In this document: positions 8,812 through 18,010 of the stretch, piece by piece
How the letters are laid out: each line of letters begins with the position of its first letter
How positions within the stretch are numbered: the stretch's first letter is position 1
DNA from: Runella defluvii
GTDB lineage: Bacteria > Bacteroidota > Bacteroidia > Cytophagales > Spirosomataceae
NCBI RefSeq assembly: GCF_014195535.1
Contig: NZ_JACIBY010000005.1
Location: 183,807 to 247,806 of the forward strand
Length of the DNA stretch: 64,000 nt
Direction: 5' to 3'
Notes under the pieces: generated by a model
The model's input: only the letters and a program-made list of their open reading frames with translations
Database searches by the model: none
What the model was told of the DNA's origin: nothing
Position numbers and translations under genes: made by a program

Positions 8812-9837
8812 TTATTCACATCCGCTTCCATCCAATAAGATGGAATTTCCGCGCCGAACGACCCGTAGGTTCAGGGTTTCGGCAATGACGGAAAGCGTGG
8901 TATCTAAACTTTCTTTTTCAAAACGCGCCGTCAACAGGCAGTTTTCTAACCGACGACTGCCGAGGCGAATATCGGCGTGGTAGCCTTCGCGCAGCGACGC
9001 AACGACGTCGCTCAAATTGGTTTTTTCAAACACAAACACCCGCGTTCGATAGGCCATTTCGTTGAAATTCAACGCAGGTAGTTTGATGATGGTATCGGCT
9101 TCGGAAGTAGCGGCGGCTTCGTCTTTCACCAACACTACTTTCTGTTTTGGGGTCGAAAACTGCACTTTCCCGCTCGTGACCGCCACTCGAACGTGGTTAT
9201 CGTACGCTTTTACGTTGAACGATGTCCCCAACACCCGTACTTCAGTACCGTTGGCATTGATGATAAAAGGCCGCGTTTCATCGCGTTTGACGTCAAAATA
9301 CGCTTCCCCTTTCAACGTGACCGTGCGCGTTTCTTCGTTAAAATCAGCGGCGGCAGTCAGGGTTGAATTTTCGTTTAAAAACACCTTTGTTCCGTCGGGC
9401 AGGGTTTGCTCTAACGTATTTTTTTGGGTCTTCACCACAGCGATTTCGGCTTTTTCTATCGGGGTCATCCAACGATACCCCAGCCAGCCTAAACCGAGCA
9501 CGACCAGCACACTTGCTGCTACGCGCCATGCAGCAAAAGAGGACTTTCGCAACGGCAACACTTTCGGCTCAACTTGCTCATTCTTAGCAGCTATTCGCTT
9601 ATTTACCTTACTCCAAGCAGCCTCTACGTCCACCTCCATGGCAGGAGGGCCTACCTGCGTCGAAGCCTCCCACACCCGCTCAAAACGCGCCAATTCCTGC
9701 GCATGGTCGGTCGATTGGGCCAGCCATGCTTTTACCTGCGCTTGTTCGTCGGGGGTGGTAGTTCCCGCCACGTACCGCGCCAGTAAATCGTCCGAAATGG
9801 ATTCGTTTGCACTCATGGGTAAATTTTTGTCATGCAC
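8812..9837 (-). CDS. FecR-family anti-sigma factor
   Basis: A 341-residue FecR-type sigma regulator. The N-terminal cytoplasmic part includes DDLLARYVAGTTTPDEQ, and one membrane segment spans about residues 104-122. The periplasmic FecR domain runs about 135-235 (TLPDGTKVFLNENSTL, GEAYFDVKRDETRPF, VRVLGTSFNVKAY), followed by a DUF4974 domain (about 260-335) that resembles an STN fold. In the family it holds or activates its ECF sigma factor in response to an outer-membrane partner. An alternative ATG at 9816 would remove 7 residues. It is 16 bases downstream of the sigma gene. Confidence 0.95.
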   Translation of the reverse strand: MHDKNLPMSANESISDDLLARYVAGTTTPDEQAQVKAWLAQSTDHAQELARFERVWEASTQVGPPAMEVDVEAAWSKVNKRIAAKNEQVEPKVLPLRKSSFAAWRVAASVLVVLGLGWLGYRWMTPIEKAEIAVVKTQKNTLEQTLPDGTKVFLNENSTLTAAADFNEETRTVTLKGEAYFDVKRDETRPFIINANGTEVRVLGTSFNVKAYDNHVRVAVTSGKVQFSTPKQKVVLVKDEAAATSEADTIIKLPALNFNEMAYRTRVFVFEKTNLSDVVASLREGYHADIRLGSRRLENCLLTARFEKESLDTTLSVIAETLNLRVVRRGNSILLDGSGCE

Positions 9838-9853
9838 TAAATTTTCGTAAACC

Positions 9854-10537
9854 TCAAAGGTTTTTGGTCAACCAATAGATAATCGCTACCACGGGCAGGA
9901 AGTCTGCCAATTCGGCGCGTAATATTTTGAGCGCTTTTCCAATCTGATTTTCAACGGTCTTAACCGACAAGCCTAATTGATCCGCGATTTCTTGGTAACG
10001 CAATTCTTCAAAACGACTTAACTTAAAAATCACCCGGCATTGTTCGGGCAACTTCCCAATCGCCTTGGCAAGTTCGCTTTCGAGTTCGTTTTTATACACC
10101 GTCTGACTCACCGATTCGTACGCTTCTTCTTGCGAATAAAGCGTGTATTGCTGGTGTTCGTCGCGCACTTTTTGGTGTTTGATGCGGTTGAGGCAATGGT
10201 TATGCACTGCCCGATACAAATACGACTTGAGCGACTGTGTAATTTCCAATTCCGCCCGTTTTTCCCAAATACCCACAAACACGTTTTGAACAATCTCCTC
10301 CGCTTCTTCCTCATCACGCAAAATCGACCGCCCGTAGGTGCATAGCCCTCCGTAGTATTTCCGAAACACTTGTTCGAAAACCCGTTCGTCGCCTTCCCTG
10401 ATGGCTATAAGTATTTGTGTGTCCGACAATTGCACGTAATAGGATTCCCTTCGTTTTGTCGCAAAAGTACGATTTTGCGGCCAACGTACCGTTTCTTTTT
10501 GTGACAAGTTGTCGAAAACGACGGATAAAGCACTCAT
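9854..10537 (-). CDS. ECF RNA polymerase sigma-70 factor (FecI-like)
   Basis: An extracytoplasmic-function sigma factor. Region 2 is seen in DERVFEQVFRKYYGGLC and EEAEEIVQNVFVGIWEKR, and the region 4 helix-turn-helix in LPEQCRVIFKLSRFEELRYQEIADQLGLSVKTVENQIGKA. The frame begins at an ATG at 10537, but the first 35 residues lack family character. A GTG at about 10434, giving VQLSDTQILIAIREGD, matches the usual N-terminus and may be the real start. It is expected to direct transcription of its own cassette and perhaps neighbouring envelope genes. A C-terminal hydrophobic tail (FLPVVAIIYWLTKNL) is common in Bacteroidota members. Confidence 0.93.
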   Translation of the reverse strand: MSALSVVFDNLSQKETVRWPQNRTFATKRRESYYVQLSDTQILIAIREGDERVFEQVFRKYYGGLCTYGRSILRDEEEAEEIVQNVFVGIWEKRAELEITQSLKSYLYRAVHNHCLNRIKHQKVRDEHQQYTLYSQEEAYESVSQTVYKNELESELAKAIGKLPEQCRVIFKLSRFEELRYQEIADQLGLSVKTVENQIGKALKILRAELADFLPVVAIIYWLTKNL

Positions 10538-10862
10538 TTGCTCCTATGACAACTCAGTGATTGCCTTCCCCCTATGAGTCGAAGAAATATTTTTAAAAAG
10601 AAGGTTTAGAAAGCTTAACAATAAGTGTAGAACTATGTATAATACAAGAATATTCTATAGAAGCTAAAATTGGTCTTACTACACCCGAAGATTTTTTAAA
10701 TCCATAAAAGCCGTGTCAAATCTATGAACATCCGTGTTCTATTATCGACGATTTTAGCACACTGATGACACAGATTGAACTGATTCACACGGATAAAAAA
10801 TCTTCGGGTTCAATAAAATTGGTCTTACATGTATAAAATAAGGTAGGATAATGCAACATATT
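10538..10862. repeat. Gene-free region with a MITE-like palindromic element
   Basis: A 325-base gap with no credible gene. At 10683-10809 an element is bounded by inverted termini of 16 perfect bases (ACCCGAAGATTTTTTA against 10794-10809), with related inverted CATCCGTGT/ACACGGAT blocks inside. It is flanked by a perfect 15-base direct repeat, TAAAATTGGTCTTAC, at 10665-10679 and 10814-10828, resembling a target-site duplication. It carries no ORF. The remaining sequence is AT-rich and holds the promoter region of the sigma gene. Confidence 0.6.
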
Positions 10863-13229
10863 TTACAAAGACGATTTTTTGACCTCAAACGTAAATGTTT
10901 TGCTACCTGCAACGCCTTTGTCGGTCAGGCCCTGTACCACAACTCGGTACGTACCTACTTGGTCTGAGGTATAAAAATTGAGGGTTTGTTTGTTGCTTGT
11001 CGTCATTACCTGCGGATTCCAGTACAGGTGGTTACGAAAATCGGGAACACGACTTTTAAGCTGCTCGGCCGCATCGTAACGCGGTGCATAAAACTCCCGC
11101 TTTCCCTGCACACCTTCGTACGAAAGCACCAACGCGCGTGGATCAATAGGGAAACCCGCCAAATCACCTTTGTAAGTAGAATAACTCACAATGCCAGGAA
11201 ACGAAACCGGGCCAAGGTAATAAAGGCCGTCAATCACCTGTAACGTTTTGATTTTGAGCGGATCAAACGTCAGCACTTTGTCGGTATCAAACATCGGAAC
11301 GCCGTCCACCATCACAAGCGGCTCTTCCTCAAATGGGACATTTGATTGCAGTTTGTCATACACTCGATAAATAAACTTCCCTTGTCGGCGGCGAACAGCC
11401 ACCCCTGGCACGTATTCCCGCATAACCTCTTCCAGCGTAGGAAAGCGCGTGTAGGCATCCAATTGGTATCTTTCATCAGGTTTTCCAAAAAAGGCCAACG
11501 TATCAGCCTCGGTAGTCATCATTTGTTGGGCCGATTTGGGCAAAAACGAATTACGGGTTTGCATGTTGATACTGCGGGTTAGCAAATCGTTTTTCCACGA
11601 AGCATCAAAATGGAATTTAGGCAACACATACGAAGATGTTTTGTCGGAGTACGGGCTATTGATTTCGATGCGATAGGTGCTGTCTTTGCGGGTATTGGTC
11701 TGAACAATGACCTCTTTTGCCCCCAAAAAGTGTTTTAATTCAAACAAAATACGCCCCAAAGAATCGCTCGTCGAAACAAACAATTGAGGACGTTTGCTTG
11801 GAGCGGCCAAATACGTATCAATGTCGGGAACAGCCGCGCCCGTTTTGGCATCCACCACTTTTCCCGTAATAAAATGCCCCGTCATTTCGGGAGGAAAGGC
11901 AAATTTTGGTTTGGTCTGCCTAACGTCATCCCAAGTAAAACGTCGCCAACCGTGGGTCAGCATCAGGTTATCCAACGCCACCTCATCATCGTTTTGAAAA
12001 TAATAATGGGGCGATTCAACATTCCCTTTGAGGTCGGAGCTTAACCCTAAATAACTGTCGATAAACACAGGCGAAGGTGCGGGCAGCGAATCCACCAAAA
12101 ATACCGATACCGACAAATCGGCGGCGGTCGCGGCAGCGCCTATCTGCGTTCCAAGGTCTAGTTCTACTTTTTCGCGAACGTTGTACTGGCTTTTGCTCGC
12201 TTGGGCCGCAACCGTCAACGACTCTTTTGGACGCTTAAAGTACAAGCGTTCAGCAACTGGCGTTTGATTATTATCAAAAATTGTCAAAGTCGAAGTGCCA
12301 TCACCAAGCACGTTTTTATTGAGGCTAAAACGCGCCTGACCGTTCTGGAAAGTAGCCTGAGCGGCATGTTTAGCGATTCCTTTGGTATGTGCCAGCAAAG
12401 ATACCGCACCTTCTTTCCCTTGGGCTCGAACAATGACATCAAGCGTATTGGCCGTTGACTCGCTCACTTGCATGGCATAGCCTTGTGCCAACACATCAGG
12501 AAATTTATAAACGAACCATTGTTTTTGAGCATCTTGCAACAAAACACGGTACGACTGCCCTGTTTGGGGAGCAAATCCAAAAGTGCCCATGCCAAATTTA
12601 TGCGGCTCAAAACGAGCGACGGTATCGTTTTGTTGATTGACAACCCGTCCCCGAAATGCGATTCCTTTTCCATCTTCGCCCACAGCCCTAAACGCCACTT
12701 TGCTTTCGAGTCCTTGCACCAAATGACCACCTTCGGGAAACAACTGCAAATCGTAAGACGTTGTTGTTTTTGCTGTGGTGGCGGCGGCTGGTTTGCTAAA
12801 CGGATTTGCGATGGTGATGGGGCTTTGGAAATAAAATTCCGAGCTAAAATTTTTCATCCATTGCGTATAGCCACGCACTAGGTAGTTGCCGCTGGCCAAA
12901 AACGGCGGAATAAACACCGAACCCACGCCTTTGCCACCGTCGAGGGTGATTTTGGTTTGTAACACAGGATTTTGGTCTTTGTCCAACACCTCCAAATAAG
13001 CCACTTTGCTCATGTCCAATGGTGTATGCAAGGCCGCATCGACACAATGCGCCTTAAACCAAATCATTTCACCCACCAAATACAACGGTCGGTCGAGGTG
13101 AATGAAGAGTTTTTCTTGCGGTACTTGCTGACGGTAATTGGTCAGTTGCTGCGTCGGGTTTTGGGCCACTCCTGCGGCTACCCCAAGCAAAAAAGTAGAA
13201 TATAGCGTTAGTAGAAAACGGGATTTCAT
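10863..13229 (-). CDS. Large exported MG2-domain protein with TonB-plug-like C-terminus
   Basis: A 788-residue exported protein with signal peptide 1-23. Residues 40-130 match the macroglobulin MG2 domain (KLFIHLDRPLYLVGEMIWFKA, then GNYLVRGYTQW). Around 470-540 lies a carboxypeptidase-D-like beta-sandwich, and around 620-730 a segment resembling a TonB receptor plug (PTLEEVMREYVPGVAVR, PLVMVDGVPMFD). No thioester or bait region is visible, so it is not a classic alpha-2-macroglobulin. The frame extends upstream to 13337, but the ATG at 13229 gives a clean signal peptide and avoids overlapping the DUF4249 stop at 13246. Last gene of the 17.9-10.9 kb operon; function unknown. Confidence 0.82.
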   Translation of the reverse strand: MKSRFLLTLYSTFLLGVAAGVAQNPTQQLTNYRQQVPQEKLFIHLDRPLYLVGEMIWFKAHCVDAALHTPLDMSKVAYLEVLDKDQNPVLQTKITLDGGKGVGSVFIPPFLASGNYLVRGYTQWMKNFSSEFYFQSPITIANPFSKPAAATTAKTTTSYDLQLFPEGGHLVQGLESKVAFRAVGEDGKGIAFRGRVVNQQNDTVARFEPHKFGMGTFGFAPQTGQSYRVLLQDAQKQWFVYKFPDVLAQGYAMQVSESTANTLDVIVRAQGKEGAVSLLAHTKGIAKHAAQATFQNGQARFSLNKNVLGDGTSTLTIFDNNQTPVAERLYFKRPKESLTVAAQASKSQYNVREKVELDLGTQIGAAATAADLSVSVFLVDSLPAPSPVFIDSYLGLSSDLKGNVESPHYYFQNDDEVALDNLMLTHGWRRFTWDDVRQTKPKFAFPPEMTGHFITGKVVDAKTGAAVPDIDTYLAAPSKRPQLFVSTSDSLGRILFELKHFLGAKEVIVQTNTRKDSTYRIEINSPYSDKTSSYVLPKFHFDASWKNDLLTRSINMQTRNSFLPKSAQQMMTTEADTLAFFGKPDERYQLDAYTRFPTLEEVMREYVPGVAVRRRQGKFIYRVYDKLQSNVPFEEEPLVMVDGVPMFDTDKVLTFDPLKIKTLQVIDGLYYLGPVSFPGIVSYSTYKGDLAGFPIDPRALVLSYEGVQGKREFYAPRYDAAEQLKSRVPDFRNHLYWNPQVMTTSNKQTLNFYTSDQVGTYRVVVQGLTDKGVAGSKTFTFEVKKSSL

Positions 13230-13245
13230 AGCATAAGGAGGGTTA

Positions 13246-14361
13246 TTACCAAAAACTAGGACGAACGAGCGTACCACCTTGGGTTCGACAATCGGCACAT
13301 TCGGAAGTACCAACAATATAATCAGGAAAGCGGGCACCTTCGGGGTAGTATTGACTCACAATAATATCTGTCCATTTGAGGGCATCAGCAGCGCTCAGGG
13401 TATCCGACGGTGGACAGAAAACGGGGAAGCCGAGCGTCACAGGGACAAAGAAGCGTTTTTCTTGGGGCGAAACGGCACTAAAATGCCCAAATACCAATTC
13501 CTGAGGATTGCTCGTATTTTTGATATTTCCTGTCACTTGCGACGGCTGTGGGTCAAAAAGGCTTCCTGTTTTTTCGGTCGTCTTTGAAAGTGAATTCCAG
13601 TACGCAAACCCGTCTTCTGTCAACCCGATTTGTTTTACCAAAATGCTATACCTCACTCGGAGTTTGTTGGAAGCAGCCGTGATGGTTGTTACAGGAAAAT
13701 CACTGATAACGTCCTGCGATAGTTTGGCGGTTGATGCCAACAAAATCGTCGAAGGACGAGCCGTTTGCCAACAAACATTGATCAGCGAAGTACGATCTAC
13801 AATGGCTTTATTCTTGATTTCATAGACCGATATCAAAGGAGCGTGATACTCCCAAGTTTCTTCAAAACGCCAACGGTAATAGCGGGTTTTATTGAGGGGG
13901 TCGTGGGTATTGACCAACACCTGAACTGAGCTCCTATCAGAAGCAACTTTATAGGTTATGCTATCAATCGGGGGCGTTTGTTTCACCTCTACATACTCCG
14001 ATAGGTACTCTTTGTTGGCAGTGGTTTTGATACGAATCCGAAACTGCTCTGAAGGATTAACTTTTTGGGCTGGAAGCCGATACAACCCCTTCCCGATTTC
14101 GGTAAAAGTATAAGTAGTTCCTTTATTCCCCTCCACAGTCACCCGTGCTCTTAGCTCCGTTCCAAAAGTATTTTTATTAGAAACTACTTGGGTATAAGTT
14201 AACATAATGCTACTGCTGTCGATTCCGTTGGTGTTTAGAAAACCATCTATAACCAAAAAGCGGCCAGGCGTTGAGACCTCAGGAGGTGAGAAAGGCACCA
14301 CGCACCCCTCAAGCGCCCAAAGTCCCGCCATTATAACGATAAACAAAAGTATTTTTTTCAT
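13246..14361 (-). CDS. DUF4249 lipoprotein
   Basis: A 371-residue lipoprotein with a lipobox ending at Cys20 (ALEGC). The FLVIDGFLNTNG motif follows, which marks the start of the DUF4249 domain in Bacteroidota. A C-terminal ECADCRTQGG segment is typical of the longer members. DUF4249 genes almost always sit next to TonB-dependent receptor genes, as here; the biochemical role is not known, and a substrate-presenting surface partner is an inference by analogy with SusD. It is 24 bases downstream of the receptor gene and 16 bases upstream of the MG2 gene. Confidence 0.9.
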   Translation of the reverse strand: MKKILLFIVIMAGLWALEGCVVPFSPPEVSTPGRFLVIDGFLNTNGIDSSSIMLTYTQVVSNKNTFGTELRARVTVEGNKGTTYTFTEIGKGLYRLPAQKVNPSEQFRIRIKTTANKEYLSEYVEVKQTPPIDSITYKVASDRSSVQVLVNTHDPLNKTRYYRWRFEETWEYHAPLISVYEIKNKAIVDRTSLINVCWQTARPSTILLASTAKLSQDVISDFPVTTITAASNKLRVRYSILVKQIGLTEDGFAYWNSLSKTTEKTGSLFDPQPSQVTGNIKNTSNPQELVFGHFSAVSPQEKRFFVPVTLGFPVFCPPSDTLSAADALKWTDIIVSQYYPEGARFPDYIVGTSECADCRTQGGTLVRPSFW

Positions 14362-14385
14362 GTAATTAGTGTGAAAATGAAGAGG

Positions 14386-17148
14386 TTAGAACCTAAAGTT
14401 GTACGTAACGGTAGGAATAGGTCGCCCAAAAATCGACAGCATATAACCCTGAATGATGCCATTTTGCGAACGGAAATACACCGACGAAGGATTCTTCCGA
14501 CCAAGCAAGTTGTACACCGCAAATGTCCACGAACTATGCGCTAACTTTTTGACTTTGTGGTTCCCTTCTACGTTCATCGAAAAATCCACCCGATAATAAT
14601 CAGGGATTCGGTATTGGTTTCGTTCGGCATAATAAATACGCTGCACTCCTTCCAATATGTATTTTCCAATAGGCGGCGTGTAAGGTCGTCCGCTGCTGTA
14701 GGTAAAATTGAACGACAAACTAAAACGGTGCGAAAACTTGTAGTTGCTGACAAGCGTAAAATCGTGGGGCTTATCGTAGTTACTTGGATAATAATCTCCG
14801 TTGTTAGGTGCTTCTGGCGACGTACGGTCGTCGGCCCGCAGTAGAGTACGGGCGTAGGTGTAGCTCACCCAGCCGTTCAGTTTTCCCGTCAATTTTTTGG
14901 CCATCAACTCCACTCCATACGCTTTCCCCGTTGTCGAAATGACCGCCGCTTCGATGTGGTGGTTCATAATTAACGAGTCTCCGCCTTTGTAATCCAAGAA
15001 ATGTTGGATGGTTTTGTAGTATGCTTCAACCGACAACTCTAGCTTATTGCCACGAAGATTTCGATAAACCCCTACCGCCCACTGACTGCCCAACTGCGGC
15101 TTAATGTAGGGATCGCTGAGTTTCCAAATATCGGTTGGTGACATGACCATTGTATTGCTCAACAAGTGAATATACTGGCGAGTCGTGTTATAACTTGCTT
15201 TAACCGACGTATTATCTGTTAGCCGATAGCGACCCGAAATGCGGTATTCGGGTCCTTGATAGCTACGAATATTTTTGCCTTTTCCGTATTCGGTAGTGCC
15301 ATCTAGGTAGATTTTTTCAATGGGAAACCCTGCCGTATAATTATTGATTGTCTTAGGGCCCAAAAACGAATAGGTAGAAAAACGCAGACCCGCACTCAAC
15401 GAAAGTCGCGAGTTAACGTCATAACGATCTTCAATGTAAATGGCACTTTCTACCCCTTGTTCTTGTTCTAAAACATCAGGAAGAATGAGTGATTTTTCTC
15501 CCGCAGGCGTGATAGTCCCAGGCGAAAGTTTGTACAAAATGCTACTTACCCCAAAATCAAGCGTGTGTTTTGGGTGGAGAAAATACGTAAAGTCAAGCTT
15601 GGCATTGCTTTGCTGAATGTCGAAGGTAAGGTCAAACGCATTGATAGGAACGCGCGAGGTGCCCACCGAATAATTATACTTGCTCAATGCACCCGTAAAA
15701 GTGCCGTACAGCTTGGAGTTGAAGGTATGTTTCCATTTAAACGACCCGACTTGATTTCGGTAAGCGTAGGCGGTATCACCAAAGAGTTTAAATTTATCAT
15801 TGCTAAAATAGCCCGAAAGCGTCAAGCTGTTTTTCTGGTTGACTTCGTGGCTCAATTGGAGGTTTACGTCATAAAAATTGGCGGTACTTTTGTTGAAAGC
15901 ATTGTTATCCAAACGTCTAAAAAGCCAATTAGAATAAGTCGAACGACCACCCACCAAAAACGACGTTTTGTCTTTGATAATAGGCCCTTCGACGGACAAG
16001 CGCCCCGTCAAAAGCCCAATTCCACCCGAACCAACAAACTTTTTCTTGTTGCCATCTCGGCCATTGATTTCGAGTACCGACGACAAACGCCCGCCATATC
16101 GTGCAGGAATCGTGCTTTTGTAAAGCTCAATTTCTTTGATGGCATCGGGGTTAAAAGCGGAGAAAAATCCAAATAAGTGCGACGGGTTATAAATCACTGC
16201 ATCGTTGAGCAAAATCAAGTTTTGGTCGGTAGAACCTCCCCGTACGTTGAGCCCAACGCTACTTTCACTGGCCGACTTCACCCCTGGAAGCGTCAATACA
16301 GCCCGAAGCAAATCCGTTTCGCCAAACGCCGTAGGGACTTGTTTCATCGTTTTGATGCTCAGTTTCATTTGCCCCATTTGTGTCCCTGCAATGTTGACAT
16401 CTTTTCCTGCTACGACCGATACTTCCTTCAAAGCTGTTACGCTCTCTTGGGTTTGAATGTCCAGTTTTCCATCTCCATAAAGTACAATACGGCGGTAGGT
16501 GTCACGCATCCCAACGCTCTTGATTTTGAGGGTATGTTTGCCATTCGGAATCTTGAGCGCAAAGAAGCCAAGGGCATCGGTCGTAACTCCAATCGACGGC
16601 GACTCAATATAGACGGCTGCACCGATGACGGGCTCTCCCGTGACTGCATTTCGCACATACCCCGAAATAGCCGACTTGCCTTCCATAATACGCTGACGTT
16701 GAGGACCAATGTTATACGTCTTACTTTCCGCAGTCGATAGCAGTTTGTCCGACTCGTCGGTGGTAGGAGCCACGTATTGATTCTGATCAGCAGGAGTGTC
16801 GTCACCTTCAAAGAGGTTGGAAGGAAGCGCCGTGATGATGGCCTGATCGGAGGTAACAAAAACACGTTGCTGCTCGTCAATAGAAAACTTAAAATCGGTG
16901 CCATTGAACACCTGCAACAACGCACTCGTCAGCGACTGATTTTGAGCTTTAATGGTAATTTTTAGGCTATCAATTAGCCCTTTTTCGTAGTAAAAAAAGC
17001 AGCCTGTTTGGCTTTCCGCCTCTTTCACAAACTGCTCAAAAGTACCTTCGGTGAGCGTAATACTGATTCGTTTTTCGGTTTTGTTTTGCGCCCATGTCAC
17101 ACTACTAAAGACACTGAGCAAGAAGAAAATAAGTAGCTGTTTTTTCAT
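14386..17148 (-). CDS. TonB-dependent receptor with STN domain
   Basis: A 920-residue outer-membrane receptor with signal peptide 1-20. Residues 35-110 form an STN-like domain (FEQFVKEAESQTGCFFYYE), 160-245 a carboxypeptidase-D-like domain (SGYVRNAVTGEPVIGAAVYIE), 255-370 the plug (LNVRGGSTDQNLILLNDAVIYN, IPARYGGRLSSVLEI), and the rest the barrel, ending in an aromatic strand (VTYNFRF). The start codon overlaps the stop of the upstream gene by four bases (ATGA), so the two are probably translationally coupled. The substrate is unknown. The STN domain suggests it may also signal, perhaps to the FecR/sigma pair 5 kb downstream; that is inference. Confidence 0.93.
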   Translation of the reverse strand: MKKQLLIFFLLSVFSSVTWAQNKTEKRISITLTEGTFEQFVKEAESQTGCFFYYEKGLIDSLKITIKAQNQSLTSALLQVFNGTDFKFSIDEQQRVFVTSDQAIITALPSNLFEGDDTPADQNQYVAPTTDESDKLLSTAESKTYNIGPQRQRIMEGKSAISGYVRNAVTGEPVIGAAVYIESPSIGVTTDALGFFALKIPNGKHTLKIKSVGMRDTYRRIVLYGDGKLDIQTQESVTALKEVSVVAGKDVNIAGTQMGQMKLSIKTMKQVPTAFGETDLLRAVLTLPGVKSASESSVGLNVRGGSTDQNLILLNDAVIYNPSHLFGFFSAFNPDAIKEIELYKSTIPARYGGRLSSVLEINGRDGNKKKFVGSGGIGLLTGRLSVEGPIIKDKTSFLVGGRSTYSNWLFRRLDNNAFNKSTANFYDVNLQLSHEVNQKNSLTLSGYFSNDKFKLFGDTAYAYRNQVGSFKWKHTFNSKLYGTFTGALSKYNYSVGTSRVPINAFDLTFDIQQSNAKLDFTYFLHPKHTLDFGVSSILYKLSPGTITPAGEKSLILPDVLEQEQGVESAIYIEDRYDVNSRLSLSAGLRFSTYSFLGPKTINNYTAGFPIEKIYLDGTTEYGKGKNIRSYQGPEYRISGRYRLTDNTSVKASYNTTRQYIHLLSNTMVMSPTDIWKLSDPYIKPQLGSQWAVGVYRNLRGNKLELSVEAYYKTIQHFLDYKGGDSLIMNHHIEAAVISTTGKAYGVELMAKKLTGKLNGWVSYTYARTLLRADDRTSPEAPNNGDYYPSNYDKPHDFTLVSNYKFSHRFSLSFNFTYSSGRPYTPPIGKYILEGVQRIYYAERNQYRIPDYYRVDFSMNVEGNHKVKKLAHSSWTFAVYNLLGRKNPSSVYFRSQNGIIQGYMLSIFGRPIPTVTYNFRF

Positions 17149-17873
17149 GGGTGGACAAGTTGGTCATAGTGTTTAGCAATTGTAATGAGGGCTTCTTCGC
17201 GGTTTTTGCGGAACTTAATACGCTTGTCGCGGAGGTGTTTTTTAAGTTCTTTTTTATGTTCTCCAAACAAGGCCAATGCCGATTTTTTTGACGTAACAAG
17301 ATGAAATTCCCCTTCTTTTTGAATGTAAAAAAAGGTTTTTGGCAAAAAATAGACATTCACTCTGTTGCTCTCAATTTGCTCTTGCCGTTGCTTAGTCCAG
17401 CGGGCTACTACCTTGGTTTTGCCATCGTACAGAAAGTCATAAAAACCCGTTGGTACGGTCGTCCCAAGCGCTTTATTCTGCTCGATTCGCACAAAGTGGT
17501 GATCAATATATGAAAACCGACTGACCCGTTCGCTCTGTAGCTGAATCAAGCCTGAGCGCCCTTGGTAATAAATAACCACCAAATCTTTGACGATGTCATA
17601 CATGATTGGGATATTTTCAAAATGCTGCCCATCGTAGTCAAAGCTTCCTGGCCGCCAATCTTCTACCTGAAAAAACTGGTGATCTTTTGAACGACTATCG
17701 TAAATATGGTACCGCTGACCATTGTAGAGGTGCTGCGAAAGCTCCGTTGCATTTTGATAAAGAGTCTCTGTAATAGGCTTTTGCGGAGAAGTATCGGCGA
17801 CTTTGGCAGTTTGCCCCAGTACTGTAAGCGCTAATTGAGAAACCAAGAAAAACGAAAGGAAAAGTTTGCTCAT
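17145..17873 (-). CDS. Exported protein of unknown function, first gene of TonB/DUF4249/MG2 operon
   Basis: A 242-residue protein with signal peptide ending near LTVLGQ; the ATG at 17873 is chosen over an upstream one at 17948, which lacks a signal. I do not recognise the family. The middle is rich in aromatic residues in short strands (YHIYDSRSKDHQFFQVEDW, FSYIDHHFVRI), and the C-terminal 50 residues are strongly basic and helical (EHKKELKKHLRDKRIKFRKNR), like many Bacteroidota periplasmic proteins. The four-base ATGA overlap with the receptor gene says the products are made together. Confidence 0.75.
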   Translation of the reverse strand: MSKLFLSFFLVSQLALTVLGQTAKVADTSPQKPITETLYQNATELSQHLYNGQRYHIYDSRSKDHQFFQVEDWRPGSFDYDGQHFENIPIMYDIVKDLVVIYYQGRSGLIQLQSERVSRFSYIDHHFVRIEQNKALGTTVPTGFYDFLYDGKTKVVARWTKQRQEQIESNRVNVYFLPKTFFYIQKEGEFHLVTSKKSALALFGEHKKELKKHLRDKRIKFRKNREEALITIAKHYDQLVHP

Positions 17874-18010
17874 GTAGTGTGAATAAAAGAAGTGCAAAAT
17901 AATACCGAACTTAAAAGACGATTTTATGGGATAATTACTGTAAAGCAAACACCCACAATATCAGCTACTTTTACGCAGCCGCTTGTGTGGGTGTTGCAAC
18001 TTCTCAATAC

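Noticed and set aside
9062-9850. 262-codon plus-strand open frame opposite the fecR gene
   Set aside because: It mirrors the FecR coding sequence, has no family pattern and starts and ends without regulatory signals; FecR on the other strand is unmistakable.
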